Origin: Archangium violaceum
GTDB lineage: Bacteria > Myxococcota > Myxococcia > Myxococcales > Myxococcaceae
NCBI RefSeq assembly: GCF_016887565.1
Contig: NZ_CP069396.1
Coordinates: 709,001 to 773,000, forward strand
Direction: 5' to 3'
DNA length: 64,000 bases
Shown here: positions 45,572-54,187 of the stretch, in pieces
How positions within the stretch are numbered: the stretch's first letter is position 1
Layout of the letters: the number at the start of each line of letters is the position of its first letter
Notes under the pieces: generated by a model
What the model saw: the letters and a program-made list of their open reading frames with translations, nothing else
What the model was told of the DNA's origin: nothing
The model's database searches: none
Program-made: the position numbers and the translations under genes

Positions 45572-46375
45572 ATGTCCTCGCTGCCCTTCGAGCTTGCCGC
45601 CGCCACCGTCCTGGGCCGGGAGCACGCGCGAGCCGGACGCAACAACCAGGATGCCCTCTGGGCGAGAGCCAGCGAGCAGGGCCTGGCCGCCGTGGTCGCG
45701 GACGGGTGCGGCAGCGGGGCACAGAGTGAGCTGGGGGCGCAGCTCGGCGCCCGGCGCGTCGTGGAGGGGGCGCTCTCGCTGTTGGGGCAGGTGCCCGTCG
45801 ACTCGCCCGAGTTCCTCCAGCGCCTGGGCGCGGACGTGCTCTGCTTGCTGCAGGCCGTCTCCGGGCAGCTCGGCGAGCGGGCCATCGGAGAGGCGCTCCT
45901 CTTCACCATCGTCGGCGCGGTCGTCACTCCGGAGCACACGCTCGTCTTCTCCGCGGGCGATGGGCTCTGGGCGCTCAATGGCGAGGTGCACCGGCTCGGG
46001 CCCTTCCCCGGCAACGCGCCGCCGTACCTCGCCTATGGACTGCTCAAGCCGGGCGTCGTCGCCTTGAAGGCGAATTCCCTCCGGCCCACCGCCGAGGTGG
46101 ACTCGCTGCTGCTCGGCACGGATGGGGTGTCGGACCTGGCGGGCCTCGCCGAGGCCCAGGTGCCCGAGCGTGAGGAGCCCGTGGGCCCGCTCTCCCAGTT
46201 CTGGAGCGAGGACCGCTACTTCTCCAACCCGGACGCGCTGCGTCGCAGGCTCGCACTCCTCAACCGCGAGTCCGTCCGCGCGGACTTCCCGGCCCGTCGC
46301 CTCGTGCGAGTGCCCGGACTGCTCACCGATGACACCACCCTCGTCGTCCTGCGCCGCCGGCAGGGGAGGGCTTGA
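45572..46375 (+). CDS. PP2C-family protein phosphatase
   Basis: 267 aa from ATG 45572 behind gagaggag. Compact PP2C with the metal-binding residues in order: D27 (NNQDALW), D44-G45 (VVADGCGSG), D184-G185 (LLGTDGVSDL) and D253-D254 (LTDDTTLVVL). VVADGCGSGAQSELGAQLGA is characteristic of the subfamily found with TerY-P-type kinases. It should remove phosphates from Ser/Thr, most obviously the products of the kinase encoded 4 nt downstream. First gene of the operon behind operator B. Confidence 0.9.
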   Translation: MSSLPFELAAATVLGREHARAGRNNQDALWARASEQGLAAVVADGCGSGAQSELGAQLGARRVVEGALSLLGQVPVDSPEFLQRLGADVLCLLQAVSGQLGERAIGEALLFTIVGAVVTPEHTLVFSAGDGLWALNGEVHRLGPFPGNAPPYLAYGLLKPGVVALKANSLRPTAEVDSLLLGTDGVSDLAGLAEAQVPEREEPVGPLSQFWSEDRYFSNPDALRRRLALLNRESVRADFPARRLVRVPGLLTDDTTLVVLRRRQGRA

Positions 46376-46379
46376 GGCC

Positions 46380-48248
46380 ATGGACGTCTATCTCGAAGGG
46401 AAGAAGCTCCGGTTGGATCCCACCAAGGCGCTCGGCAAGGGCGGCGAGGCGGACGTCTTCGACCTCGGGGACGGGCGCGTCCTCAAGCTCTTCAAGCCGC
46501 CCGAGCACCCCGACTATGGCAACCTCCCCGACGAGCAGGCCGCCGCCCGCGCCCGCATCGCCGAGCACCAGCGGAAGCTGCCCGCGTTCCCCCGGCCACT
46601 GCCGGGGCGCATCGTCTCGCCCGAGGCGCTCGCCACGGACAAGAAGGGGAAGACGGTGCTCGGCTATGCCATGCGCAAGCTCGAGAACGCCGAGCTCCTG
46701 CGCCGTTTCGGTGAACCGGCCTTCCGCCGCGCCGGAGTGCCGTCCTCCCGTGTCGCCGAGCTCTTCCGTGGCCTGCACCGCACGCTCTCCGCGCTCCACG
46801 GGAGCGGCGTGGTGGTGGGGGACTTCAATGACCTGAACATCCTCGTCACCGGCAACGACGCCTGGCTCATCGATGCGGACAGCTTCCAGTTCGGGCCCTA
46901 CCTCGCCACCGTCTTCACCGAGAAGTTCCTCGACCCGCTGCGCCTGGGCGGCTCGACGGGTGGCCTCATGCCCTCGCGCCCGGCCTCCCCGGACAGTGAC
47001 TGGTATGCCTTCACCGTCGCGCTGATGCAGAGCCTCCTGTTCGTGGGGCCCTATGGCGGCATCCACCGCCCCAAGCCTCCCGCGCCCAAGGCCACGCCCA
47101 CCGCGCGTCTCCTCCAGCGCCTCACCGTCTTCCACCCGGACGTCCAGTACCCCAAGCCCGCCACGCCCTACGGCGTCCTCCCGGATGACCTGCTGCACTG
47201 TCTCCACCGGGTGTTCGTCGAGGACACCCGTGGGCCGTTTCCGCTCCCGCTGCTGGACTCGCTGCGCTTCACCGTCTGCGCCTCGTGTGGCGTGGAGCAC
47301 GCGCGGGCCTCGTGCCCTACGTGCCGGCCGAGCGCGACGGCGACCGCCACGCCCGTCACCACCGTGCGCGGCCAGGTGGTGGCCACGCGGCTCTTCACCA
47401 CCGAGGGCGTCATCCTCCACGCCTGCGTCGAGGACGGCACCTTGCGCTGGCTCTTCCACGCCGAGGGGGCCTACCGGCGCGAGGATGGCTCGGCCGTGCT
47501 CCAGGGCTCGATGGACCCCTCGCTGCACTGGGCGCTCCAGGGCGGTGCCACGCTGGTGGGGAAGGGCGGGGAGCTCGCCGTGCTCGCCTCGGGACAGAGA
47601 CCCGAGCGTCTGGGCGTGGATGCGCCGGACCAGCGCCCCGCCTTCGCGGCGAACGCGCACCACCGCTACTGGGCCCATGCCGGTGCGCTGTGGCGGGATG
47701 GGAGCTTCGGACCCGAGCGCCTCGGCGAGGTGCTCGCCGGGCAGACGCGCCTCTTCGTGGGGCCGCGCTTCGGGCTCGGCTTCCACCGCGCGGGCTCGCT
47801 GCGCGGCGCCTTCGTCTTCGACGCCGAACGCCCCGGCCTCAAGGATGGCCTCTCACTGCCCTGGCCCTCGGGCAGGCTGGTGGACGCGGAGGCCGTCTTC
47901 GATGGGGGTCATTGCTGGCTCTTCCTCGCGGAGGAGACGGGGGGCCGCACGGTGCACCACTGTGTCGTGGTGGGGGCGGATGGCTCCGTGAAGGCGAGTG
48001 CGAAGACGGACGCCGGGGATGGCTCGTGGCTGGGCACGCTGCGAGGCAAGTGCGCCGCCGGGGAGGCCCTCTTCGCCGCCACGGACGCGGGGCTCGTCCG
48101 CGTGGAGCTGCGTCAGGGGCGGCTCGAGGTCGTCCGCGAGTTCCCCGATACCGAGCCCTTCGTCGACGCCGACAGCCGCCTCTTCCTCACGAGCCAGGGG
48201 CTCACCGTCGTGCGCCGCCAGGATGTCACCGCCCTGCGCATGACCTGA
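46380..48248 (+). CDS. Atypical protein kinase with zinc ribbon and propeller-like C-terminal domain
   Basis: 622 aa. Kinase domain about 1-290: glycine loop LGKGGEADVF (19-26), Lys36 in VLKLFK, catalytic loop VVVGDFNDLNILV (D148, N153), metal loop IDADSFQ (D165/D167). This is the divergent kinase type seen in TerY-P phosphorylation triads (GDxNxxN in place of HRDxxxxN). A zinc ribbon C300-x2-C303-x8-C312-x2-C315 follows. Residues 320-622 are beta-rich with repeated GxxLW or WLFxA strands (TLRWLFHAEGAYRREDGSAV, HRYWAHAGALWRDGSFG), consistent with a small propeller or sandwich for target binding. It partners the PP2C phosphatase upstream. Target proteins unknown. Confidence 0.85.
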   Translation: MDVYLEGKKLRLDPTKALGKGGEADVFDLGDGRVLKLFKPPEHPDYGNLPDEQAAARARIAEHQRKLPAFPRPLPGRIVSPEALATDKKGKTVLGYAMRKLENAELLRRFGEPAFRRAGVPSSRVAELFRGLHRTLSALHGSGVVVGDFNDLNILVTGNDAWLIDADSFQFGPYLATVFTEKFLDPLRLGGSTGGLMPSRPASPDSDWYAFTVALMQSLLFVGPYGGIHRPKPPAPKATPTARLLQRLTVFHPDVQYPKPATPYGVLPDDLLHCLHRVFVEDTRGPFPLPLLDSLRFTVCASCGVEHARASCPTCRPSATATATPVTTVRGQVVATRLFTTEGVILHACVEDGTLRWLFHAEGAYRREDGSAVLQGSMDPSLHWALQGGATLVGKGGELAVLASGQRPERLGVDAPDQRPAFAANAHHRYWAHAGALWRDGSFGPERLGEVLAGQTRLFVGPRFGLGFHRAGSLRGAFVFDAERPGLKDGLSLPWPSGRLVDAEAVFDGGHCWLFLAEETGGRTVHHCVVVGADGSVKASAKTDAGDGSWLGTLRGKCAAGEALFAATDAGLVRVELRQGRLEVVREFPDTEPFVDADSRLFLTSQGLTVVRRQDVTALRMT

Positions 48249-48292
48249 CACTCCGCCGTACCCGGGGGCTCTCTCATCCGGTCCACTCTGAT

Positions 48293-48337
48293 TTGACATG
48301 GTGTTGTTTGGACACTATGTTGGTGTTGTCGGAACAC
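48293..48337 (+). promoter_or_regulatory. Promoter/tandem operator C (nicotinamidase-like gene)
   Basis: Near-consensus sigma-70 promoter TTGACA-N17-TATGTT at 48293-48321. Box 1 GTGT-TGTTTGG-ACAC (48301-48315) lies between -35 and -10, and box 2 GTGT-TGTCGGA-ACAC (48323-48337) directly downstream. As in sites A and B, box 1 is followed by TA and box 2 by GAA. Binding would block RNA polymerase. Confidence 0.88.
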
Positions 48338-48398
48338 GAAGGGTGGCGCGGCGAGCGGTGCTCTCCGCCCCCCACCCGCAACCACGGAGGGTTGCATC

Positions 48399-49469
48399 AT
48401 GAAGGCCACGTCGAAGCTGAAGGAGCTGCCTCTCCCGTCGTTCTACAAGCCCGCCAATGCCGCCTCGTACGGCTACGGCCCCAACGCCCTGAACCTCCAG
48501 GCCGAGGCCCATACCTGGCGCGGCGCCCACGGCCTCTCCGCCGCCGCCACCGACTCCTTCAACCTCCACCTCCTCCTCATCGACGTCCAGAAGGACTTCT
48601 GCTTCCCCGAGGGCTCCCTCTACGTCGCCGGCCGCTCCGGCCGCGGCGCCATCGACGACAGCCGCCGCATCTCCGAGTTCGTCTACAAGAACCTCGGCGC
48701 CCTGACCAACATCACCACCACCCTCGATACCCACTTCGCCTACCAGATCTTCTTCCCCTCCTTCTGGGTCGACCAGAACGACCAGCCCCTCACCCCCTAC
48801 CGCGAAATCACCCGCGAGCAGATCGAACGCGGCCTCGTCCGCCCCAATCCCGCCGTCGCCAAGTGGCTCTGCGGCGGCAACTACCCCTGGCTCCTCAAGC
48901 AGGTGAAGTTCTACTGCGAGGAGCTGGAGCGCGCCGGCAAGTACACCCTCTACCTCTGGCCTCCTCACTGCCTCCTCGGCAGTGACGGCCATGCCATCGC
49001 CGGTGTCGTTCAGGAGGCTCGGTTGTTCCACTCCTTCGCCCGCGGCGCTCAGTCCTGGGCCGAGGTCAAGGGCGGTAATCCCCTCACCGAGAACTACTCC
49101 GTGCTCCGCCCCGAGGTGCTTGCTCGCCATGACGGACAGCCCCTCGCCCAGCGGAATACGCAGTTCATCAAGACGCTCCTCACCGCCGATGCCGTCGTCA
49201 TCGCCGGCCAGGCCGCCAGCCACTGCGTGAAGAGCTCCATCGATGACCTGCTCGGGGAGATCCTCGCCCAGGATGCCGCCCTCGCTCGCAAGGTGTACCT
49301 GCTCACCGACTGCATGTCCGCTGTCACCATCCCCGATGGCAAGGGCGGGTTCGCCGCTGACTTCACTCCCCAGGCCGATGCCGCTCTCAAGCGGTTCGCG
49401 GATGCGGGCATGCACCTCGTGAAGTCCACGGACCCTCTCGCTGCCTGGCCGGATCTGCGGATCTCCTAG
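48399..49469 (+). CDS. Nicotinamidase-like cysteine hydrolase (isochorismatase fold), enlarged
   Basis: 356 aa, far longer than PncA (about 210 aa). The catalytic set is intact: D62 (LIDVQKDF), K224 (AEVKGG), C276 (GQAASHCVKSS) with the cis-peptide region. The metal ligands of nicotinamidases are also present: D110, H112 (LDTHFAY) and H190 (LWPPHCLLGSDG). It is therefore predicted to hydrolyse nicotinamide to nicotinate, feeding the Preiss-Handler NAD salvage pathway. Extra length comes from a 55-residue N-terminal extension and inserts at about 120-180. Some relatives act on other amides, so the substrate needs testing. Expression is under operator C. Confidence 0.85.
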   Translation: MKATSKLKELPLPSFYKPANAASYGYGPNALNLQAEAHTWRGAHGLSAAATDSFNLHLLLIDVQKDFCFPEGSLYVAGRSGRGAIDDSRRISEFVYKNLGALTNITTTLDTHFAYQIFFPSFWVDQNDQPLTPYREITREQIERGLVRPNPAVAKWLCGGNYPWLLKQVKFYCEELERAGKYTLYLWPPHCLLGSDGHAIAGVVQEARLFHSFARGAQSWAEVKGGNPLTENYSVLRPEVLARHDGQPLAQRNTQFIKTLLTADAVVIAGQAASHCVKSSIDDLLGEILAQDAALARKVYLLTDCMSAVTIPDGKGGFAADFTPQADAALKRFADAGMHLVKSTDPLAAWPDLRIS

Positions 49470-49489
49470 TCAGGACTCGGACCCTCGAT

Positions 49490-49524
49490 ACCCTCACCCC
49501 GACCCTCTCCCGAAGGGAGAGGGA
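49490..49524 (-). repeat. REP-like palindrome, copy 10
   Basis: Arm ACCCTCACCCCGAC then core CTCTCCCGAAGGGAGAG (imperfect centre). Directly repeated by copy 11, 13 bp later. Confidence 0.83.
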
Positions 49525-49537
49525 GTGGGGATCCTCT

Positions 49538-49572
49538 ACCCTCACCCTAGCCCTCTCCCAGAGGGAGAGGGG
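49538..49572 (-). repeat. REP-like palindrome, copy 11
   Basis: Arm ACCCTCACCCTAGC then core CTCTCCCAGAGGGAGAG. It ends 18 bp upstream of the vWA gene start, so both copies lie between the nicotinamidase and vWA genes. Confidence 0.85.
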
Positions 49573-49590
49573 ACTTACACGGAGGCTCAG

Positions 49591-50400
49591 ATGAGCTCCT
49601 CGTCCAGCAATGGTTCCGGCAGTGTCAATGTCTCCGCCCTCTTCGATGCCGCTCACGCCGAAGGCGTCCTCAGCCCCCAGGCCCTTCAGGCTCTCACCGT
49701 CGTTGATCTCGGTGCTCAGATACAGGCAGGGCTCGGCATCAGCGTCGATGATGTCCAGGCCAGCGAGGTCGTCCTCGTCACCGTCATGCCCGATGACTCC
49801 GGCTCCATCCAACACTCCGGTCACTCCCGCACCGTCTGCGATGGGCACAACCTCGTCCTCGATGCCCTCCTCTCCAGTCAGCAGAAGGACGGCATCCTCT
49901 TCCACACCCGTTATCTCAACGGCTTCGTCCTCAATCCCTTCCGGCCCCTCGAGGACGTCGTCCGCATGCACTCCAAGAACTACGACCCCGATAAGGGCAC
50001 TCCCCTTTATGACCAGGCCGTCGTCCTCCTCGGCACCGTCCTCGCCAAGGCCCAGGAGTTCACTCGCAACGGCGTCTCCGCTCGCACCGTCACCCTCCTC
50101 ATCACCGATGGCGCTGATTGCCACTCCCAGAGCGCTCGCCCCCGCGACGTCGCCTCGCTCGTGAATGACCTGCGCCGCTCCGAGAATCACATCGTCGCCG
50201 CCATGGGCATCGACGACGGCAGCACCGACTTCCGCAAGGTCTTCCGCGAGATGGGCATCGAGGACAAGTGGATTCTGACTCCCGGTCAGAGCGCCCAGGA
50301 CATCCGCAAGGCCTTCCAGGTCTTCAGTCAGTCCGCCGTCCGCGTCAGCCAGGGCGCCGCCAGCTTCAGCCGCACCGCCCTCGGCGGCTTCGGGGCCTGA
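49591..50400 (+). CDS. vWA-domain protein
   Basis: 269 aa from ATG 49591 behind ggagg. A 55-residue N-terminal helical region (VNVSALFDAAHAEGVLSPQA) precedes a von Willebrand A domain. Its metal-ion site is intact: DDSGS (DxSxS), a Thr in the second loop (DKGTPLYDQAV) and D in LITDGADCHS. vWA proteins of this cytosolic kind (TerY-like) are the third partner of kinase/PP2C triads and are phosphorylation targets or scaffolds. The gap to the nicotinamidase gene holds only REP-like copies 10 and 11 and no operator box, so it may be co-transcribed from operator C or have its own promoter. Confidence 0.87.
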   Translation: MSSSSSNGSGSVNVSALFDAAHAEGVLSPQALQALTVVDLGAQIQAGLGISVDDVQASEVVLVTVMPDDSGSIQHSGHSRTVCDGHNLVLDALLSSQQKDGILFHTRYLNGFVLNPFRPLEDVVRMHSKNYDPDKGTPLYDQAVVLLGTVLAKAQEFTRNGVSARTVTLLITDGADCHSQSARPRDVASLVNDLRRSENHIVAAMGIDDGSTDFRKVFREMGIEDKWILTPGQSAQDIRKAFQVFSQSAVRVSQGAASFSRTALGGFGA

Positions 50401-50479
50401 CCCCTGCCGTGGAGCGCCGTTTCCGGTACCCTTCGGACCCCCAACGGCCGACAGGCCCTTTCCTCCGACGGAACGCACC

Positions 50480-52486
50480 ATGCTCCACTTGAAGAAACGA
50501 CCCGTCTCCCTGGCCAGCGCCCTCCTGGCGCTGGCCTTCTCCTCGGGCTGCGACCCCACGGAGCCGGATCCCACTCCGACTCCTCCGAAGGAGCCCTCCT
50601 TCACACTCCAGGTCCTCCACGCCTCGGACATGGAGTCCGGTCTCCCCGCCACCGACGTCGCCCCCCGCTTCTCCGCCGTCCTGCGCTCGCTCGAGGAGCA
50701 GTACCCCACCCAGACCCTCAAGCTCGCCAGCGGTGACCTCTGGCTCCCCGGTGTCTTCTTCAACTCCGGCGGCGACCCCGCCATGAAGAACATCCCCGCC
50801 ATCGGCAAGGAGAGCTCCGGCCGCGCCGACATGGCCATGATCAACGAGATGGGCTTCCACGCCGCCTCGTTCGGCAACCACGAGTTCGACAGCGGCCCCC
50901 GGGAAATCCGCAACATCATCGTCAGTGATGGGGCCTGGTCCGGCGCGAAGTTCCCCTACCTCTCCTCCAACCTCGACTTCAACGCCAACAGCGACCTCAA
51001 GTCGCAGACCATTGCTCCGGGCGCCGTCATCGATGCCAACAACCCCGGCAACACCCTGCACAACAAGATCTCCGCCAGCGTCGTCTTCGACGTGACAGGT
51101 CAGAAGATCGGCGTGGTCGGCGCCACCACCCCGCAGCTGCCTCGCATCTCCTCGCCGGGCTCCGTCGTCTGCTCGCCCGCCGACCCCGTCGACTATGACG
51201 GGCTGGCCGCCATCATCCAGACCCAGGTCGACCAGCTGCGCAACACCGGCATCGACAAGGTCATCCTCATGGCGCACATGCAGCAGCACTTCATCGAGGT
51301 GGAGGAGCTGCCCAAGCGTCTCGAGGGCGTGGACATCATCATCGCCGGCGGCAACCACGCCGTCTGGACCGATGAGGATGACGTGCTCTTCTCCGGCGAC
51401 ACCCGCGGCGAGGACTCCCTGGCCTACCCCCAGTGGAAGGCCTCCAAGTCCGGTCAGCCCCTCGCCGTGCTCAACGTGGCCTCCAACTGGCGCTACGTGG
51501 GCCGCTTCATCGCCAACTTCGACGAGTCGGGCGTGCTCATGCGCGAGCTGCACGACCCCTCCAAGAACGGCGCCTACGCCACCGACGAGGCGGGCGTCGC
51601 GCGCCTGGAGGCCTCCTCCAAGGTGGACCCCGAGGTGAAGACCATCGCCGACGCGGTCAAGAGCGTGGTGCTCGCCAAGGACGGCACCATCTACGGCAAG
51701 ACCCAGGTGTACCTCAACGGCCTGCGCACCTCCGTCCGCACCGAGGAGACCAACCTCGGCAACATCACCGCCGATGCCAACCTCTGGTACGCCCAGCAGA
51801 CCGATGATTCCACCCTCATCTCCATCAAGAACGGTGGCGGCATCCGCGACTCCATCGGCACCGTCGGCACCGGCGCCAACCCCACCTACGGCCCTCCCGC
51901 CGCCAACCCCGCCGCCAACAAGAAGGCCGGGGAGATCAGCAAGCTCGACATCGAGAACAGCCTGCGCTTCAACAACGACCTGGCGCTCGTCACCGTCACC
52001 GCCACGCAGCTCGAGGAAGTGCTCGAGCACGGTGTCGCCGCCGTGGCCCCCGGTGCCACCCCGGGCCAGTTCCCCCAGGTGAGCGGCATCCGCTTCGAGT
52101 ACGACTCCAGCAAGCAGGCCCAGGTCCTCAGCACCCAGGACCTCTCCGTCGTGAAGGCCGGTGAGCGCATCCGCAAGGCCGTCATCGTCGACGCCAACGG
52201 CGAGGTGGTGGATACCCTGGTGGAGAATGGCGCCCTCGTTGGCGACCCCGACCGCACCTTCCGGGTCGTGACGCTCGGCTTCATGACCACCGGTGGGGAT
52301 ACCTACCCCTTCCTGCGGTACAAGTTCCTGAACGAGGAGCTCTTCAACCTCGCCCCGCTCCCGGGCACCGAGCAGAAGGCGTTCGCCGACTACCTCACCG
52401 CCAGGTACCCCGCCTCCGGTCCGGGCTACTCGGCGGCTGACACCGTCAAGCCCTCCGACGCGCGCATCAAGCCCGTGGGCCCGTAA
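50480..52486 (+). CDS. 5'-nucleotidase-family lipoprotein
   Basis: 668 aa. The lipobox FSSGC gives a lipidated outer protein. The calcineurin-type metallophosphatase domain shows LQVLHASDMESGL (first metal Asp, with Glu where UshA has His), LASGDLWLPG, ASFGNHEFDSG (catalytic Asn-His), ILMAHMQQHF and IIAGGNHAVW. The C-terminal 5'-nucleotidase domain at about 390-650 (GNITADANLWYAQQ, ISIKNGGGIRDSIG, SLRFNNDLALVTVTATQLEE) carries the substrate-clamp motifs. It should dephosphorylate extracellular nucleotides; UshA/NadN relatives also cleave NAD and NMN. It follows the NAD-linked regulon, but no operator box precedes it. Confidence 0.9.
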   Translation: MLHLKKRPVSLASALLALAFSSGCDPTEPDPTPTPPKEPSFTLQVLHASDMESGLPATDVAPRFSAVLRSLEEQYPTQTLKLASGDLWLPGVFFNSGGDPAMKNIPAIGKESSGRADMAMINEMGFHAASFGNHEFDSGPREIRNIIVSDGAWSGAKFPYLSSNLDFNANSDLKSQTIAPGAVIDANNPGNTLHNKISASVVFDVTGQKIGVVGATTPQLPRISSPGSVVCSPADPVDYDGLAAIIQTQVDQLRNTGIDKVILMAHMQQHFIEVEELPKRLEGVDIIIAGGNHAVWTDEDDVLFSGDTRGEDSLAYPQWKASKSGQPLAVLNVASNWRYVGRFIANFDESGVLMRELHDPSKNGAYATDEAGVARLEASSKVDPEVKTIADAVKSVVLAKDGTIYGKTQVYLNGLRTSVRTEETNLGNITADANLWYAQQTDDSTLISIKNGGGIRDSIGTVGTGANPTYGPPAANPAANKKAGEISKLDIENSLRFNNDLALVTVTATQLEEVLEHGVAAVAPGATPGQFPQVSGIRFEYDSSKQAQVLSTQDLSVVKAGERIRKAVIVDANGEVVDTLVENGALVGDPDRTFRVVTLGFMTTGGDTYPFLRYKFLNEELFNLAPLPGTEQKAFADYLTARYPASGPGYSAADTVKPSDARIKPVGP

Positions 52487-52711
52487 ACACGAGCAACCGT
52501 GGGAGTGGGGGGCCGCTGCTCCGCCTCCCCTCCCGCTTCGTCGGATGCCCTCCGACCGGGCCGCGCGGATCGGCTCCTTCCGGACACATCTTCCTGGTGG
52601 GAAGGTACACGGCGCGGAGAGCCGCGCCCTCGACTCCGGGAGGACTCGCGTGGACCCTTGCTGCCCCCGCCGCGCTCCGCATCCTCTGTGCTCCTTCCGT
52701 CCGGAGGCGCC

Positions 52712-54187
52712 ATGAGCCTCAAGCGCGTCATGACCACGGCCGTGGTCGTCCTGGGCGTGGTCTCCCTGGCCGGCGCTGCCTCGCTCGTCATCCTGACGAG
52801 CTACCTCCACCGCACCTCCGAGAGTCTCGGCAATTCGGTGGAGGGCGTCCGGCTCGCCGAGGCCCTCCAGGTCGACCTGCTCACCCTCGTCCGCTTGTCC
52901 AATCCCTCGCGGGGCACGCCCTCCGAGGTGGACCGCTCGCGCGCCGAGACGGAGACCGCCATCCGCCTCCACCTCGCCGAGGCCCACCGCCAGGCCCAGT
53001 CGGAGAAGGAGCGGGCGCTGCTCGCCGAGGCCGAGCAGGCCATCTCCTTCTACATGCTCAAGCGTGAAGAGGTGCGGAACCTGTCGAGCGACGAGGCCGT
53101 GGCCCAGGTGTTGGGGCCTCCCCTGGATGCCGCGCTCGGCAGCCTGGAGCGGCTCGTCGAGTTCAACGTGAACGAGGCCCAGGTGGCTCGCTCCCAGGCG
53201 GACCGGTGGGATGAGCTCGCCAACGTCCTGGGGGTGGGGGCCGCCGCTCTCCTGTTGCTCGGTGGGTCGGCGCTGCTGCTGTGGTTGCGCCGCTCCGTCT
53301 TCCGCCCCCTGCTCGAGACCAGCCGCGCCATGCGCCGCTTCGGCGGCGGGCGCAAGCGCACCCGCGCTCCCGAGGCGGGCCCCACCGAGCTGCGCGAGAT
53401 GGCCCGGACCTTCAACGAGATGGCCAACTCGCTGGGGCGCCAGCAGGAGGAGCAGCTCACCTTCCTCGCCGGCGTGGCGCACGACCTGCGCAATCCCCTC
53501 TCCGCGTTGAAGATGTCCGCGGCCCTCGTCACCTCCGACCGCCCCCTCCCCGAGGATCGTCTGCGGAAGACGATGGCGCTCGTGCGCCGTCAGGTGGCCC
53601 GGTTGGATCGCATGGTGGGCGATCTGCTCGACGCCACCCGCATCGAGGCCGGCCGCTTCGAGCTGAGCCTGGAGGACCGGGACGCACGCGAGCTGGCCCG
53701 CGAGGTGGTGGAGCTGTACCTGGCCGGTGGTTCCTCGCACGACCTGCGGCTGGTGCTGCCCGAGGAGCCCGTCCTCCTGCGTGCCGACGCCACGCGCGTG
53801 GAGCAGGTCCTGCACAACCTGGTCAGCAACGCGCTGAAGTACTCACCGGTGGGCAGCCGCGTGGACGTGATCGTCGAGCGCTCGGGCGAGGAGGTCGTGC
53901 TGTCCGTGGTGGATCGGGGCATTGGCATCTCCAAGGAGGAGCTGCGCCACCTCTTCGCGCCCTTCCGCCGCACGGGGCGCGCCCGGGAGACGGCTCCGGG
54001 TGTGGGCCTCGGTCTGTCCGTGGCCCGGCGGATCGTCGAGGCCCATGGGGGGCGCATCGAGGTGGACAGCCGCACCGGCGTGGGCTCCACCTTCCGGGTT
54101 CGGTTGCCCATGGCTCCCGCCATCGCCCACCCGCCCGAGGCCAGGCCCGAGGGCACCGCCTCGAGCCCGGCCGACACCGTGCACTGA
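52712..54187 (+). CDS. Sensor histidine kinase with HAMP domain
   Basis: 491 aa from ATG 52712 behind ggagg. Two membrane helices (about 7-29 and 175-195) bracket a 145-residue helical periplasmic domain rich in Ala, Glu and Gln (RLAEALQVDLLTLVRLSNPS), a four-helix-bundle-like sensor. A HAMP domain follows (FRPLLETSRAMRRFGGGRKR, EMARTFNEMANSLGRQ). The phosphoacceptor is in FLAGVAHDLRNPLSALK, with LHNLVSNALKYSP, DRGIGISKEEL and GVGLGLSVARRI as N, G1 and G2 boxes. The response regulator is not adjacent, so this is an orphan kinase. Confidence 0.92.
   Translation: MSLKRVMTTAVVVLGVVSLAGAASLVILTSYLHRTSESLGNSVEGVRLAEALQVDLLTLVRLSNPSRGTPSEVDRSRAETETAIRLHLAEAHRQAQSEKERALLAEAEQAISFYMLKREEVRNLSSDEAVAQVLGPPLDAALGSLERLVEFNVNEAQVARSQADRWDELANVLGVGAAALLLLGGSALLLWLRRSVFRPLLETSRAMRRFGGGRKRTRAPEAGPTELREMARTFNEMANSLGRQQEEQLTFLAGVAHDLRNPLSALKMSAALVTSDRPLPEDRLRKTMALVRRQVARLDRMVGDLLDATRIEAGRFELSLEDRDARELAREVVELYLAGGSSHDLRLVLPEEPVLLRADATRVEQVLHNLVSNALKYSPVGSRVDVIVERSGEEVVLSVVDRGIGISKEELRHLFAPFRRTGRARETAPGVGLGLSVARRIVEAHGGRIEVDSRTGVGSTFRVRLPMAPAIAHPPEARPEGTASSPADTVH

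Noticed and set aside
50366-53815. 1149-codon minus-strand open frame
   Set aside because: Antisense to the 5'-nucleotidase and sensor kinase; Gly/Val/His repeats are the reverse complement of real coding sequence.
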